Shown: positions 42,532-52,054 of the stretch, piece by piece | How positions within the stretch are numbered: the first letter of the stretch is position 1 | Layout of the letters: the number at the start of each line of letters is the position of its first letter | Source of the DNA: Paulinella micropora | Lineage: Eukaryota; Cercozoa; Imbricatea; Euglyphida; Paulinellidae | Assembly: GCA_019918135.1 (NCBI GenBank) | Contig: WBZZ01002414.1 | Coordinates: forward strand, 140,640-204,639 | DNA: 64,000 nt | Reading direction: 5' to 3' | The notes under the pieces: generated by a model | What the model was told of the DNA's origin: nothing | The model's database searches: none | The model's input: the letters and a program-made list of their open reading frames with translations, nothing else | Position numbers and translations under genes: made by a program

Positions 42532-43274
42532 TTACCTAGTTATAACTTCTCTTACCTGTCTGTCCAACTGACTGATTCTCTCTCTAGACGCACCTGTGAT
42601 CAGTTCCTGAGGAACTGTCACCTCAACAAACCTACCTGTGGGATCTAGTCTAACCTCTATCCCATCATCGTTCGGTGTGTTGGGTGTGTCAGGTGTAGTT
42701 GGAGTGAAATGCTTGTTGTCGTGTTGGGTGGAGTATGGGCTAGTGGTATGTCTTGTGTTGTGAGTCACAGTCACTAGCTCAATAGCTCTCATCACATCAG
42801 TCAAGTATTCGTCTATCTTTCCTCCTACCTCGATCACTCTCCTCTCATCCCATACTCCCCCTGATCTTTTCAACTCACTAGCTATCTCTCCAACTGTCTG
42901 CATGTCAATGCTTGAGACTAGTCTGTAAGGTGAGATGACAGATGGTGGTATAATGGTGGAAGTGGAGGAGGGGGTGCTTACCGGTTCCTCTTCCTCAGGG
43001 ACGCTGAGGGCAGGTTGCGCGGAGACGCAGCGTTAAAACTTGAAGCTAGGTCGGTCTGGGAAGTTCCCGGGGCGCCGCGACCGGTCTGTGGGAGGTCACC
43101 TACAAACCTCCAAGTCAGTGTGTTTAGTGTAGCTGAGGAGGTAGGATTAGCAACCCAAGGAGGGGGTTGATAATTCCAGTCCTCTCCTTCAGCTACACAG
43201 CGTAAATTACCGAACATATCGAGAAATTCTTTCGCTATTTCCCGTAACCTTTTCTCGTTTGGATAATTAACCAC
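42532..43274 (-). pseudogene. copia 3 Gag/linker fragments
   Basis: Two frames (42,532-42,903 and 42,978-43,274) of polar, Pro/Thr-rich sequence with no recognised domain, between the Cys-rich segment and the protease. Their position suggests parts of Gag or its linker; a 16-base direct repeat (ACCTAGTTATAACTTC-like) lies at the left edge at 42,525-42,556. Confidence 0.45.
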
Positions 43275-43301
43275 TGCTGGTGGTCTGTCTGTTGCAGCCT
43301 G

Positions 43302-43802
43302 CTATAAGTCTATGAACGGAAAAAAAGCAATCTGTTTTGCATGATAGCCACAAAAGTCATCATAGTTTAGCCTATCTGCCATTCTTTGAGGTGACCCGAA
43401 CAGATGGGCCCCTAAACGAACTTTGCAAGGTTTACCCCGTGAAGTTTTCCCGCAGCATTGCTTGTTGCACGAAATTTTCTCGGGCTGTTTATCCTTGTTT
43501 GTTGTTTTGGGTGCTGTGGTTGTTTGTGGAACTGGTTGAGTGATTTTCTTCTCTCGTTCTCTCTTTGTTGGTTGGTGTGGTGGACGTGGAGCGTTGGTCA
43601 GTGCAGGTGCAGCTGCAACTATCTCCCTACCTACCAATGTTTTTGTGACAATCCTGTCTTGGTTTGGTGTTGGTTTTTGTTTGTTTTTGTTCTCTCTCTG
43701 TGGGGGTGGAGGCATGAGCAGTGATGGCACCGCAGCAATAGGTGTAGGCAGTGAAGGCAATGAAATAGTTCTCACCACATTCGCCCTCTCTACTCCTTGC
43801 AC
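43302..43802 (-). CDS. copia 3 Gag segment with C-x-C...C..H motif
   Basis: 166 codons; Pro-rich N-terminus, then CNKQCCGKTSRGKPCKVR and DDFCGYHAKQ near the end. This CGKTxxGxPC...CxxH layout resembles a small zinc motif seen in several eukaryotic and viral proteins; it is not a retroviral knuckle. It is downstream of the CCHC knuckles in the same polyprotein region. Confidence 0.55.
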   Translation of the reverse strand: MQGVERANVVRTISLPSLPTPIAAVPSLLMPPPPQRENKNKQKPTPNQDRIVTKTLVGREIVAAAPALTNAPRPPHQPTKREREKKITQPVPQTTTAPKTTNKDKQPEKISCNKQCCGKTSRGKPCKVRLGAHLFGSPQRMADRLNYDDFCGYHAKQIAFFPFIDL

Positions 43803-43835
43803 TGGTGTACGAGATTTTGTTTCGATGTTGCGAGT

Positions 43836-44351
43836 TTATGATGTGGGGGCAGGCAATAGTATGATAGGAGGTGGAGCGGGTGTATCACCATCTTCTTCAC
43901 TCTCCTCAACATCCTCACCACCACCACCATGCAAAAAAAACACAGTTCCCTCAAACAAATCAACGTCTTCCTCTTCACCTTGCTCTTCCTCTCCCAATCC
44001 CTCTAGACCGTCCACTTGATCTATATCTACGTCTTCTAGCACGGTAACTCTATCATCATCCGGACTAACTCTCCCGTTATCCTCACCCTGTGCTAACACC
44101 ATTGTCTTCGCACGAGGACATTGAGCACGATTGTGCTTTTTGCCCTTGCACCGTGTGCAATGCAATTTTGGGCACGTCGCGCGCCAATGGTCCTTTGCCC
44201 CACACTTGTAGCAACCACCCTTCTCTTCCTCACCCTCGCTCTCTTTAGCTACAAACGTACCTTGTGCCGGTCTGCGAATGAATGTGGTTGTGTTGGGTTT
44301 GTGTGTCATTTGCCTAGTCTGGTTTACCCGAGATTCCGGACCAGAATTCAA
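43836..44351 (-). CDS. copia 3 nucleocapsid with two zinc knuckles
   Basis: 171 codons with CYKCGAKDHWRATC and CTRCKGKKHNRAQC, two C-x2-C-x4-H-x4-C knuckles in tandem near residues 48-75, followed by an acidic C-terminus. These bind the element's RNA. Confidence 0.87.
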   Translation of the reverse strand: MNSGPESRVNQTRQMTHKPNTTTFIRRPAQGTFVAKESEGEEEKGGCYKCGAKDHWRATCPKLHCTRCKGKKHNRAQCPRAKTMVLAQGEDNGRVSPDDDRVTVLEDVDIDQVDGLEGLGEEEQGEEEDVDLFEGTVFFLHGGGGEDVEESEEDGDTPAPPPIILLPAPTS

Positions 44352-44488
44352 AAGAAAATTTTGCCAATGACTCTCTCCACCTCACGGTGGTTCAGTCGGT
44401 CTTCGCGACCGAGTTGGTATACCATAGTATCCAACCCCGCGAAAACTGTATGTTTCTTAAACTTCATTAAGAGAAAAGAAGAAAAGAA

Positions 44489-45079
44489 TTAATCAGGAAT
44501 TTTACCTCCGTAGTCGCGCTGAATGCACTCTTCAAGATACCTATTTCTATCCAGCCACAACTCAATGTCCCGTCTTGGGTAGGATGAAATAAAAACAAGC
44601 ATACGTTTTATCATTCCTGCTGCGTTGGCACCCCCATACCGGCGCTTAACAAGCACCATCATGCGTATAGGGTTGCCATCCGAGACAGTCATGCATAAAG
44701 CTATGAGTGTTGGATGCTTGAAGGCAACGGAAACATAAAGGCTTAGCGTTCGCATCGCCTTTGCGTGTTCCTTGCGTTCTTTTAGTCTACGTCTTCTCGA
44801 TCTTCTTTCTTTCTTTGACTTACTTCGTTCTTTCGGTCGCATGCGTGCATCTTGGCTCTCTTTTGGTATAGATGCCTTAGCGTCTGATGATGTTGCAAGT
44901 GTCTTAAGTTCTGTACGAGCTGCTGAGTCACTGTCGCTAGTGTCTGACTCTGTACTGTAATGTTCATCTTCACTAAATGCAGACTCATCCCATGGGCATT
45001 TCTCTTCAGCTTTCTCCGGATGCTTTGCAATGAAACCAACTATGTCTCCTAGCTGTGAGCTCTCAGAGGTCGCTACCAT
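44489..45079 (-). CDS. copia 3 Gag N-terminal ORF
   Basis: 196 codons, the first frame after the 5' LTR (109 bases inside it). Acidic start, a basic middle (KERRSRRRRLKERKEHAKA) and a helical C-terminus ending LEECIQRDYGGKIPD. No domain recognised; called Gag by position. Confidence 0.55.
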   Translation of the reverse strand: MVATSESSQLGDIVGFIAKHPEKAEEKCPWDESAFSEDEHYSTESDTSDSDSAARTELKTLATSSDAKASIPKESQDARMRPKERSKSKKERRSRRRRLKERKEHAKAMRTLSLYVSVAFKHPTLIALCMTVSDGNPIRMMVLVKRRYGGANAAGMIKRMLVFISSYPRRDIELWLDRNRYLEECIQRDYGGKIPD

Positions 45080-45187
45080 CTTAAACGTGAACTCCCAAGT
45101 TTGATATCGGTCTTCAAAGACCTGCTCAAGCTCAGGAATGCTGTTTGTATGGCTCTTCCCGTCTTCTCGCGAACAAGGCTCATTAAC

Positions 45188-45703
45188 CGACAGAGTTGTA
45201 AATCTTCCGAGCCGGAAGACCCACTAGCTGACGGACAACGGTACTTGCCGGAATAAAAGGTTATTAAGCGCAGAGGGTGTGCAATGCAGTGAGGCGATTG
45301 ATCGCTCTCTATATTCAATAACTATTCAATACTAGCGTCCCAGTATTACTAATCCGTTATTATTGTCCAAGTGTTTACAGTTCACTTATGCAGTGTGATT
45401 ACCTTTCAATTCTGAGGTACAGACTGTGCTGCTTGAGCACCCTAGCTACGACACCTATCCGTTCCATCTATGCTATCCGTTCTACAATTGACTGGCCTAC
45501 ATAAGTCCCGACGGGGACAATGCCTTATTCTTGATGATTCAAGAATGTCTAGACAAGATGTATTGTACAACTCAAGTAAACAAGTATGCAAAAATAGTAT
45601 TACATAGGTAATTAGCAGGGCCGGTCGAGAATAACTTTACGTGAATTTGCCAATGAAGACAAATTAGGTGACGGATATTCCCGGTAACGGTATATCTCCG
45701 ACG
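45188..45703 (-). repeat. 5' LTR of copia 3
   Basis: 516 bp, nearly identical to the 3' LTR; differences are single substitutions and small indels. It would contain the promoter of the element. Confidence 0.9.
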
Positions 45704-48626
45704 TTGTTTTGGATGATTGTTGTCTTGTCTACCCTCACTGAATCATTGTTGTGCTTGCGTAAATAAGGACAACTAGCAGTGCTGCTTTACTGTGGTAGTT
45801 AGTATGGTATCTTGCAGGATTGTCTACTTACGTGTCTATGTCATGTACTTACTTGATGGCTTGTTTCTGCTTGTTGACTACCTGCACGATTGCTAACTTA
45901 CTTGCCTGTTCGCATACTCACTAGTTAGTGTGCTTACTTGTCAATGATGGTTCGTTTCTGCTCGTTTGTTTACTTGCATGATTTCTAACTTGCTTGTCTG
46001 TTTGTATATATATAAATAGCAGAGTAGATGAATGAGGTGTTTGCAGATAACTTGATGACTAGATGAAGTTGGGGATGTTAGTAGTTTGGATACTTATGTC
46101 CATGCTTTATTCAGTTTGCATCGTCCATCCGTTTTTGTCACCCACTACATTCCTCCTCTGAGTTGCATTTGATATACTGAGTACGAGTGATGTAGGGTGG
46201 GTGTCTCATGCGACATTGATGTGTGTACCTATGACGTTGAACTACTGTGTATTCATTTGTGTAGTCCAATTGTTGTTATTTACTTACATCTTTTGTCTTC
46301 GTTTTGTCTGTCATTTAACGTTTGTCTATAAGCGCGACACCACATTTTTATTCCGTCGCCTCCCTTATTACTGTTCTTCTCTATTGCAGTATGGGATGAT
46401 GTAATAAGTGCTGTAGTGGGATGACATGCTGTATTGGCTGTTAGATTAAGTGTGAAGGACAGCAGATACAAGTGTCTTGGATATAATATGTACGGAGTTG
46501 TTATGTCTCTCGGTCCTGTGACTGTCCTAAATCTATCATCCAGTATTTATTCATTGTCTTTACGTCTTATCTTTATTCTAGTACTATGTTTATTCCTGCG
46601 TGTGGTGCATGTTCCTTGCGCAAGATAGGATCATAGCCTAAGGTAAGAGGTAAGGATAATGACCTAATGACAGACCTTCTGATGTGATGGTAGAGTGTAT
46701 TCGTCTCTAGTCGGAATAGAATAGTCAGGTTGCCCGAGCTTTAGTGCAGCTGAACTTATCTACTTTCCCGGAGAGATGTGCCTATCAGTTCTTTGCTTAG
46801 TGTCAGACTATTCAGGATTTACTTTGTCAATCGGTAAGTAGTCTTATAGTTATACGAGTTCTTTCTTCTGTCGTTGTCCCCTTTCCTCTCTTCTTAGTTT
46901 CTCAGCCTTACTGCGAAGAGTTTTGAGGGTGATAGTGATGTCGTGATGATATTAGGAGCATAGATGCGATTTCTTTTCTTCTTTTCCCCTCGTCTTCATC
47001 GCACCGTCATAAGTAAGAAGTCTGTACATTTTTCAATACGGTATTGTATATGCATGCCTGTATATTATATACATATATATATATAATATATACATATACA
47101 TATATATATATACATGTAATATACAATATGCAGTCTTGGTACTATATGTCTACCTACCTAGTTTGTGCGTATTAGATGGTCTTCTAAATCTTCTTGTTCT
47201 TCTTTCCTCATTATCCTTCTACTCATATTGTCTCTCGTTCTTCATCCTTTTGAATGTTTACGAACTCAATACCTCAGCAGAAGAAGTATATAGATAGAAG
47301 TACTAGTTTTTCCCGAGGTCCACTGTTGACCATCATTGCATCTTGGTTATCTTATTTTTATTCTAGTCTGATATATCTTGAGGGATTGACGTTGTGTTTG
47401 TTATGCTTGGGATGCCCTCATCATGTTAGTTATGTGTCATTGTCGTGTATATAAATAACATATGTGATCTGATTCGTTGTTGTCCTTTTCATCTTAATAA
47501 TACATATCAGTACCACCATTCGTTTTTGTAGTATATACTTTTCTCGTGTTGCTGGTGTGTTAGCACATTGCGTAGGCGGTGGTATATATTACTTGATTCG
47601 AATGTATGGTTATTATTATGTACTATTATCATGCATACCCCCTATTTACGCAAGTAGGTAGCAGGGGGAGACAACGGCGGAAACAGAGTATCATATACAC
47701 ATAAATACATTAACTACATGCACTTTTGCCCTTGTCATCACTTATGTGTCTGCGTGCTACATGCACTTTTGCCCTTGTCATCACTTATATGTCTGCGTAC
47801 ATGTACATTTTATTATTATATATATTTGGAATTATACAGCAGTGCATACAATCATTTATATGTGTGTCGTGACATGGTGTGTTTGCTTTTGATGATTCGT
47901 CCACTTAACCAAACTGCATGCTCACTCCACACGTTTATTCATACCTAGTTGGTATGCATGTTATATATATATGCATTAATTAATTGTATATGTCAATCAT
48001 GGGTAATGTACAGGTATATTATTCTATAATATGTATAATATCCATCGTATAGATATAGTATTTACATTTACTTAACATCTCATTTGCGTACGTACACATA
48101 CATTCATTCGACAATGTATATATACGTATGTTATGCATAGCTATGTACATGTGTATGTTCATATTTATATTGTAGTTCTATACATATAATAGGTACTTAA
48201 ATTACGTGTTGTCATTGTCCTTTGATCTTTTACCTTTTCAAAGTTTATGTGCATTCGTTCACGTTATTATACATACACATGCATACGGCAGATTATATGT
48301 TGATATCACTTTTCTTTGTGTAGTTGTTGGTGTGCAGGGGGAGCTCATGTACATCTATTTCTATGCACATTCTTTCTTTGTTTCTTTTGTTTTGTTATAG
48401 GTGAAAGCGTATATATATATAATATATGTGTGTGTGTGTGCTCGTGTGCGTGTACACGTCTGTATTCACACCTACATAAACCTATCCATAGTCATGTTAG
48501 TTGCCATCTCCATCTTGTTTACTTATAACTTCTCTCACCCCTTTCTTTGTCACTCCCTTTCCTTGCTTTGAAATCATCAGAATATATATTATTCTTGTTA
48601 ATTTCAGGGGGAGAGTGTAGACTTAG

Positions 48627-48721
48627 GCATAGGACGGTACGGTCGTGAGCATCAGGCCCCGGGGGGAGAGCGATAATAGTTATAGCACGGTCGTAAGCAT
48701 CAGGGGGAGAGCGATAATAGG
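48627..48721. repeat. imperfect tandem duplication with GGGGGAGAGCGATAATAG
   Basis: Two copies of a block reading ACGGTCGTRAGCATCAG, a G-rich segment and GAGAGCGATAATAG. Confidence 0.75.
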
Positions 48722-50078
48722 TAAGAGGTAGCATAGCGGACAATAAACTGATAATTGCTGTTGCTAATTTGGTTTACTGCTGTATTTGTTCTATCTGCCC
48801 ACCTTGGTACATGTGTGACATACGCATTCGTGTGAGTCTTCATATGTATCATTGTATGTCTTTGACCTTTCCTTGTGTTCATTTGACGAGTCTAACCTAT
48901 GTTGCCCCTGTCTTCTGGACACATTGTATGAGTGCCGTCAATGTTGGACCGGGTGTGGCGAATGACCTATGTCTGTGTATTTGTCTTAACATGTTACACC
49001 CTCTTTGTGAGCATACCTACATATATATGGTCTTGCGTTAGTCGTTCCCCCACCACCATGCTATTCGTATTATCGACATGTTCTACCTGTGTTTGTCATT
49101 TGTGAACTGCATACCTCTTATGTGATTTTGATAAGTTACCGTCCCTGTCATGATTAGTACGGGCCTGAGTCTCATGGCAAAGGGCCACATACTAACCTGG
49201 GTCCATACGCATGAGGACGATTGCGCTTTCTGCATGGAGTGTCTGTACATATATTTTGTTGGTCACCTTTTTTTGTTGCAGAATATTCTGTCATTACACT
49301 GTCATATAATTATGTGTGCTATTCGGATAGGATATAATATTATTGTGTCTCATGTACGTTGCCATATATTATGTGTCTTTCATGTGCGCGACATGTGTGT
49401 ATGTGTCTTGTCCCATATGTACGCCACGGGTATGTATGTAGCCTGAGGTCATTAGAGGAAAGCAGGAGCGCAGTGATATGATAGAGTTAGAATGTATGAC
49501 GCTCGATGATGATAGGATAGTACAGGAGAGAGAGGGGAATAGTCCGGAGAGTAGAAGAAAAGGAGAGGACACTGTTTCTATTTCCTTCTTGTAGTCTTCC
49601 TATCTGCTTACCTCTTCTGTCCTCCCTATTCTATTAACTGCGTCACCCGCATGTGTATCTACATTGTATCCCTATCTCTGTCTTACCCATTTACTTGTGT
49701 ATACGTCGATCCAAGATCATAGTATACACGTATATGTGTGAGTGTTTGCTTTCCCCTTACAACGATCTATGCAACAATCATAGTGTAGACCTTGGGGTAT
49801 TTGGTCTTTTACATGTCAAATAGTGCTGTATTTGTAAATGTATGTATCTTCTATATGCATTTATTTTGAGATCCTAGCACTACATATATTCATGTAGTGA
49901 TATATAAATATTACTTAGGCTGTAATCAATATCTGTGTCGCCTTTATACATGCACTTAACTTTCATCAGCGTGTCGCCTTAGGGGTGATAGCGGAGATGA
50001 AGGACAGCTGCAGATTATATATATTCGGACGTGTGTTGTGCAGCTTTAAGTCGTATTTATATCTCAACTGCATGTCAT

Positions 50079-50163
50079 ATATATATATATGTATGTATAT
50101 ATATAATAACATATATATATGTATATATATATAATATACATATTATATACAAATATATATATA
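50079..50163. repeat. (AT)n array at the element border
   Basis: AT/ATGT/AC repeats directly abutting the palindrome; the left boundary of the virus-like element. Confidence 0.9.
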
Positions 50164-50575
50164 TGATCATTTATGTTGGATAGACAGGTCTAACCGCAAA
50201 GTATAAAACAAGCCGTTAAAATGTGTAAAACCAACATTAGACATATAGAAAAAAGTGTCCAACCCTTGTAAAAACCGACGAAGGTTTTCTAAAAATCAAC
50301 CAACTAAGCACATTTAGAAAGAATTAAGACATATTAAGCACATAGTCCATATTTTTACTACATAAAAATATATATAAATAAATTTTATATGGACTATGTG
50401 CTTAATATGTCTTAATTCTTTCTAAATGTGCTTAGTTGGTTGATTTTTAGAAAACCTTCGTCGGTTTTTACAAGGGTTGGACACTTTTTTCTATATGTCT
50501 AATGTTGGTTTTACACATTTTAACGGCTTGTTTTATACTTTGCGGTTAGACCTGTCTATCCAACATAAATGATCA
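50164..50575. repeat. 189-bp perfect inverted repeat (palindromic terminus)
   Basis: Arms 50,164-50,352 and 50,387-50,575 are exact reverse complements by base-by-base reading, with a 34-base AT-rich loop. Both outer ends are TGATCA. Each arm contains one TGTCCAACC motif. Perfect identity implies gene conversion, recent formation, or a replication structure such as a terminal hairpin. Confidence 0.93.
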
Positions 50576-51131
50576 CACCCCGAAAGGGGGGAAGGGGGGG
50601 CGGTTTCAACGAAGTTGAAACGGGGGGGTTGGGGGGATAATGTGAGAGTAAAAAAATGTAGTGCTTATGTAGTGCTTGTTGAGCACAAAAAGCAGTCCTG
50701 TTTCTTTTTGTGTATATGAGCACGGGAGAGAGAGTTTTTATAAAATACCGCTTTCTACCCCCTGTCCAACCCTTAGGTTGGACACGTCCGACCCTGTTTT
50801 TTGAAGGTTGGACACTTTTTATTATGTTTTTTAAGGATTTTATATATTATTACTCTTACTATTAATCTTTTTTTTACTTGTCCAACCTGTCCAACCTTTT
50901 ATAAGAAAAATAAAAAAAAAAGTATGTCCCCCCTTTATAGGAGGGGGACAGGGAAAAGTTTTGGAAAAATGAAGCCAAAGGTTGGACAGGGGGCAGGAAG
51001 ATGAATTTTATAAAAACTCCCTCTGCTCTCTCTCGCAGGTGTCCGACCTTTAATGATGGTAATCAAGTGGAAATCTAATGATTAAACAATTTTGATTTAA
51101 ATAATTAAAACAATATAATTATATATATAAC
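50576..51131. promoter_or_regulatory. iteron and hairpin region next to the terminus
   Basis: No gene. Contains a CCCC-GAAA-GGGG hairpin (50,578-50,589), an 8-bp GTTTCAAC-GAA-GTTGAAAC hairpin (50,603-50,621), G-runs, and six of the eight exact TGTCCAACC/GGTTGGACA copies (50,763, 50,776, 50,806, 50,879, 50,888, 50,980; two more are in the palindrome arms), with variants at 50,785 and 51,040. Probably an origin or promoter control region of the element. Confidence 0.6.
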
Positions 51132-51362
51132 ATGCCGAGACAAAAGAAATATAACACGCCCGACGAACGGGTATTAATAAGGAGGGAAAGGGCGAGTGCT
51201 TACTTGAAGGCACACCCCGATAAGAACCGAGCAAATGCCAAGGCTTACTACCACAAAAATAAGGAAAAAATTAAGGCACAGCGGAAGGAGCGATACGAAA
51301 AACAAAAGGAAGAATTGATAAGTTTGAGGCGATTGCGGGATAGTCTGGCGGTAAATATATAA
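51132..51362 (+). CDS. small basic protein
   Basis: 76 aa, strongly basic and helical, with NRANAKAYYHKNKEKIKAQR in the middle. This YYxxNKEKIK type of Lys/Arg-rich helix is common in small DNA-binding-like proteins of phages and large eukaryotic viruses. It is the first gene after the terminal control region, with TATATATAA directly before the ATG. Function unknown, nucleic-acid binding likely. Confidence 0.65.
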   Translation: MPRQKKYNTPDERVLIRRERASAYLKAHPDKNRANAKAYYHKNKEKIKAQRKERYEKQKEELISLRRLRDSLAVNI

Positions 51363-51399
51363 ATTATTTTATATATAAATATATCCACCATAATATACT

Positions 51400-51945
51400 A
51401 TGGACACTAGACTACTGATGACACGCCCATACTGGGCACAGGAAGATTTACAATTACACATTGATTACACGGAGGGAAATTATTTTTTAAATTTAATCAA
51501 TGCTGTCCGTTTTGTTGCCCCCGACGGCCGATGGGACACTAATCACTGGCAGGTGGCACGTATGCTAGAAGGTGGCACGGAAAGTTATTGTTGCTGTGGG
51601 CACATAATTACAAAGAACTTCATAATCAAGCACAGGACGAGTGGTGCTGAGATGATTGTTGGCTCTCATTGTGTCAAGAGGTTTAATAATCGTAAAATGA
51701 ATGAAGAGTTGTCGTTGCTAGTTAGACTTAACGACCCCAATGTTAAATTTTGTAGCCACTGCGAAAGTAAAAGGGCGATTTCAAAAAATATAATAGCACG
51801 ATACCCGAACAAGGACAAATACTACCACACGACATGTATGCGAAATGCCTTTTACCAATGCACCTTTTGTAATGCTTACAGAGGATATGAACCATGCGAC
51901 TGCTACAATAAAATACGAAACAACACTCCCTTTTGGTTGCGGTAA
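51400..51945 (+). CDS. Cys-rich viral protein
   Basis: 181 aa. Cys/His pairs are arranged as CCCGHIITKNFIIKH with GSHCVKRF, then CSHCESK, HTTC, CTFC and CDCY, enough for three zinc sites. The segment CGH.I...F.I.H..(S/T)G....VGS.C is seen in uncharacterised proteins of large eukaryotic DNA viruses. TATACT lies directly before the ATG. Separated from the basic-protein gene by 37 bases. No enzymatic motif visible. Confidence 0.68.
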   Translation: MDTRLLMTRPYWAQEDLQLHIDYTEGNYFLNLINAVRFVAPDGRWDTNHWQVARMLEGGTESYCCCGHIITKNFIIKHRTSGAEMIVGSHCVKRFNNRKMNEELSLLVRLNDPNVKFCSHCESKRAISKNIIARYPNKDKYYHTTCMRNAFYQCTFCNAYRGYEPCDCYNKIRNNTPFWLR

Positions 51946-52054
51946 GTATATATAGAATATTTTAATTTCTTCTAAGGATAAGATAACATATGGGTATAGA
52001 TATATAGAACAATTTAATTATTTTTCTATAAAAAAATCTGACCACTGATATACA

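Larger units (their letters stand above)
36734..45703 (-). mobile_element. near-complete Ty1/copia-like retrotransposon (element 3)
   Basis: About 9.0 kb on the minus strand with LTRs at both ends, Gag with two CCHC-like knuckles, protease, integrase, RT and RNase H in copia order. A purine tract (TTTGAGGGGGGG) immediately precedes the 3' LTR. The LTRs differ at only a few positions, so insertion is fairly recent. No target-site duplication is seen (GAGCA left, TTGTT right). Confidence 0.92.
45704..50163. other. long non-coding AT/T-rich stretch
   Basis: About 4.5 kb with no frame above 100 codons and no recognisable protein. T-rich and TATG/GTAT-rich, with several GGGGGAG motifs (47,667, 48,342, 48,606, 48,660, 48,703), which resemble copia polypurine tracts, and AT arrays at 47,070-47,115 and 50,079-50,163. 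It could be an old LTR-element remnant or intergenic DNA. Confidence 0.5.

Noticed and set aside
45160..45187. Primer-binding site GTTAATGAGCC next to the copia 3 5' LTR, resembling a Met-tRNA anticodon-arm complement
   Set aside because: It needs an extra base compared with the known half-tRNA type, and no host tRNA is available for comparison.
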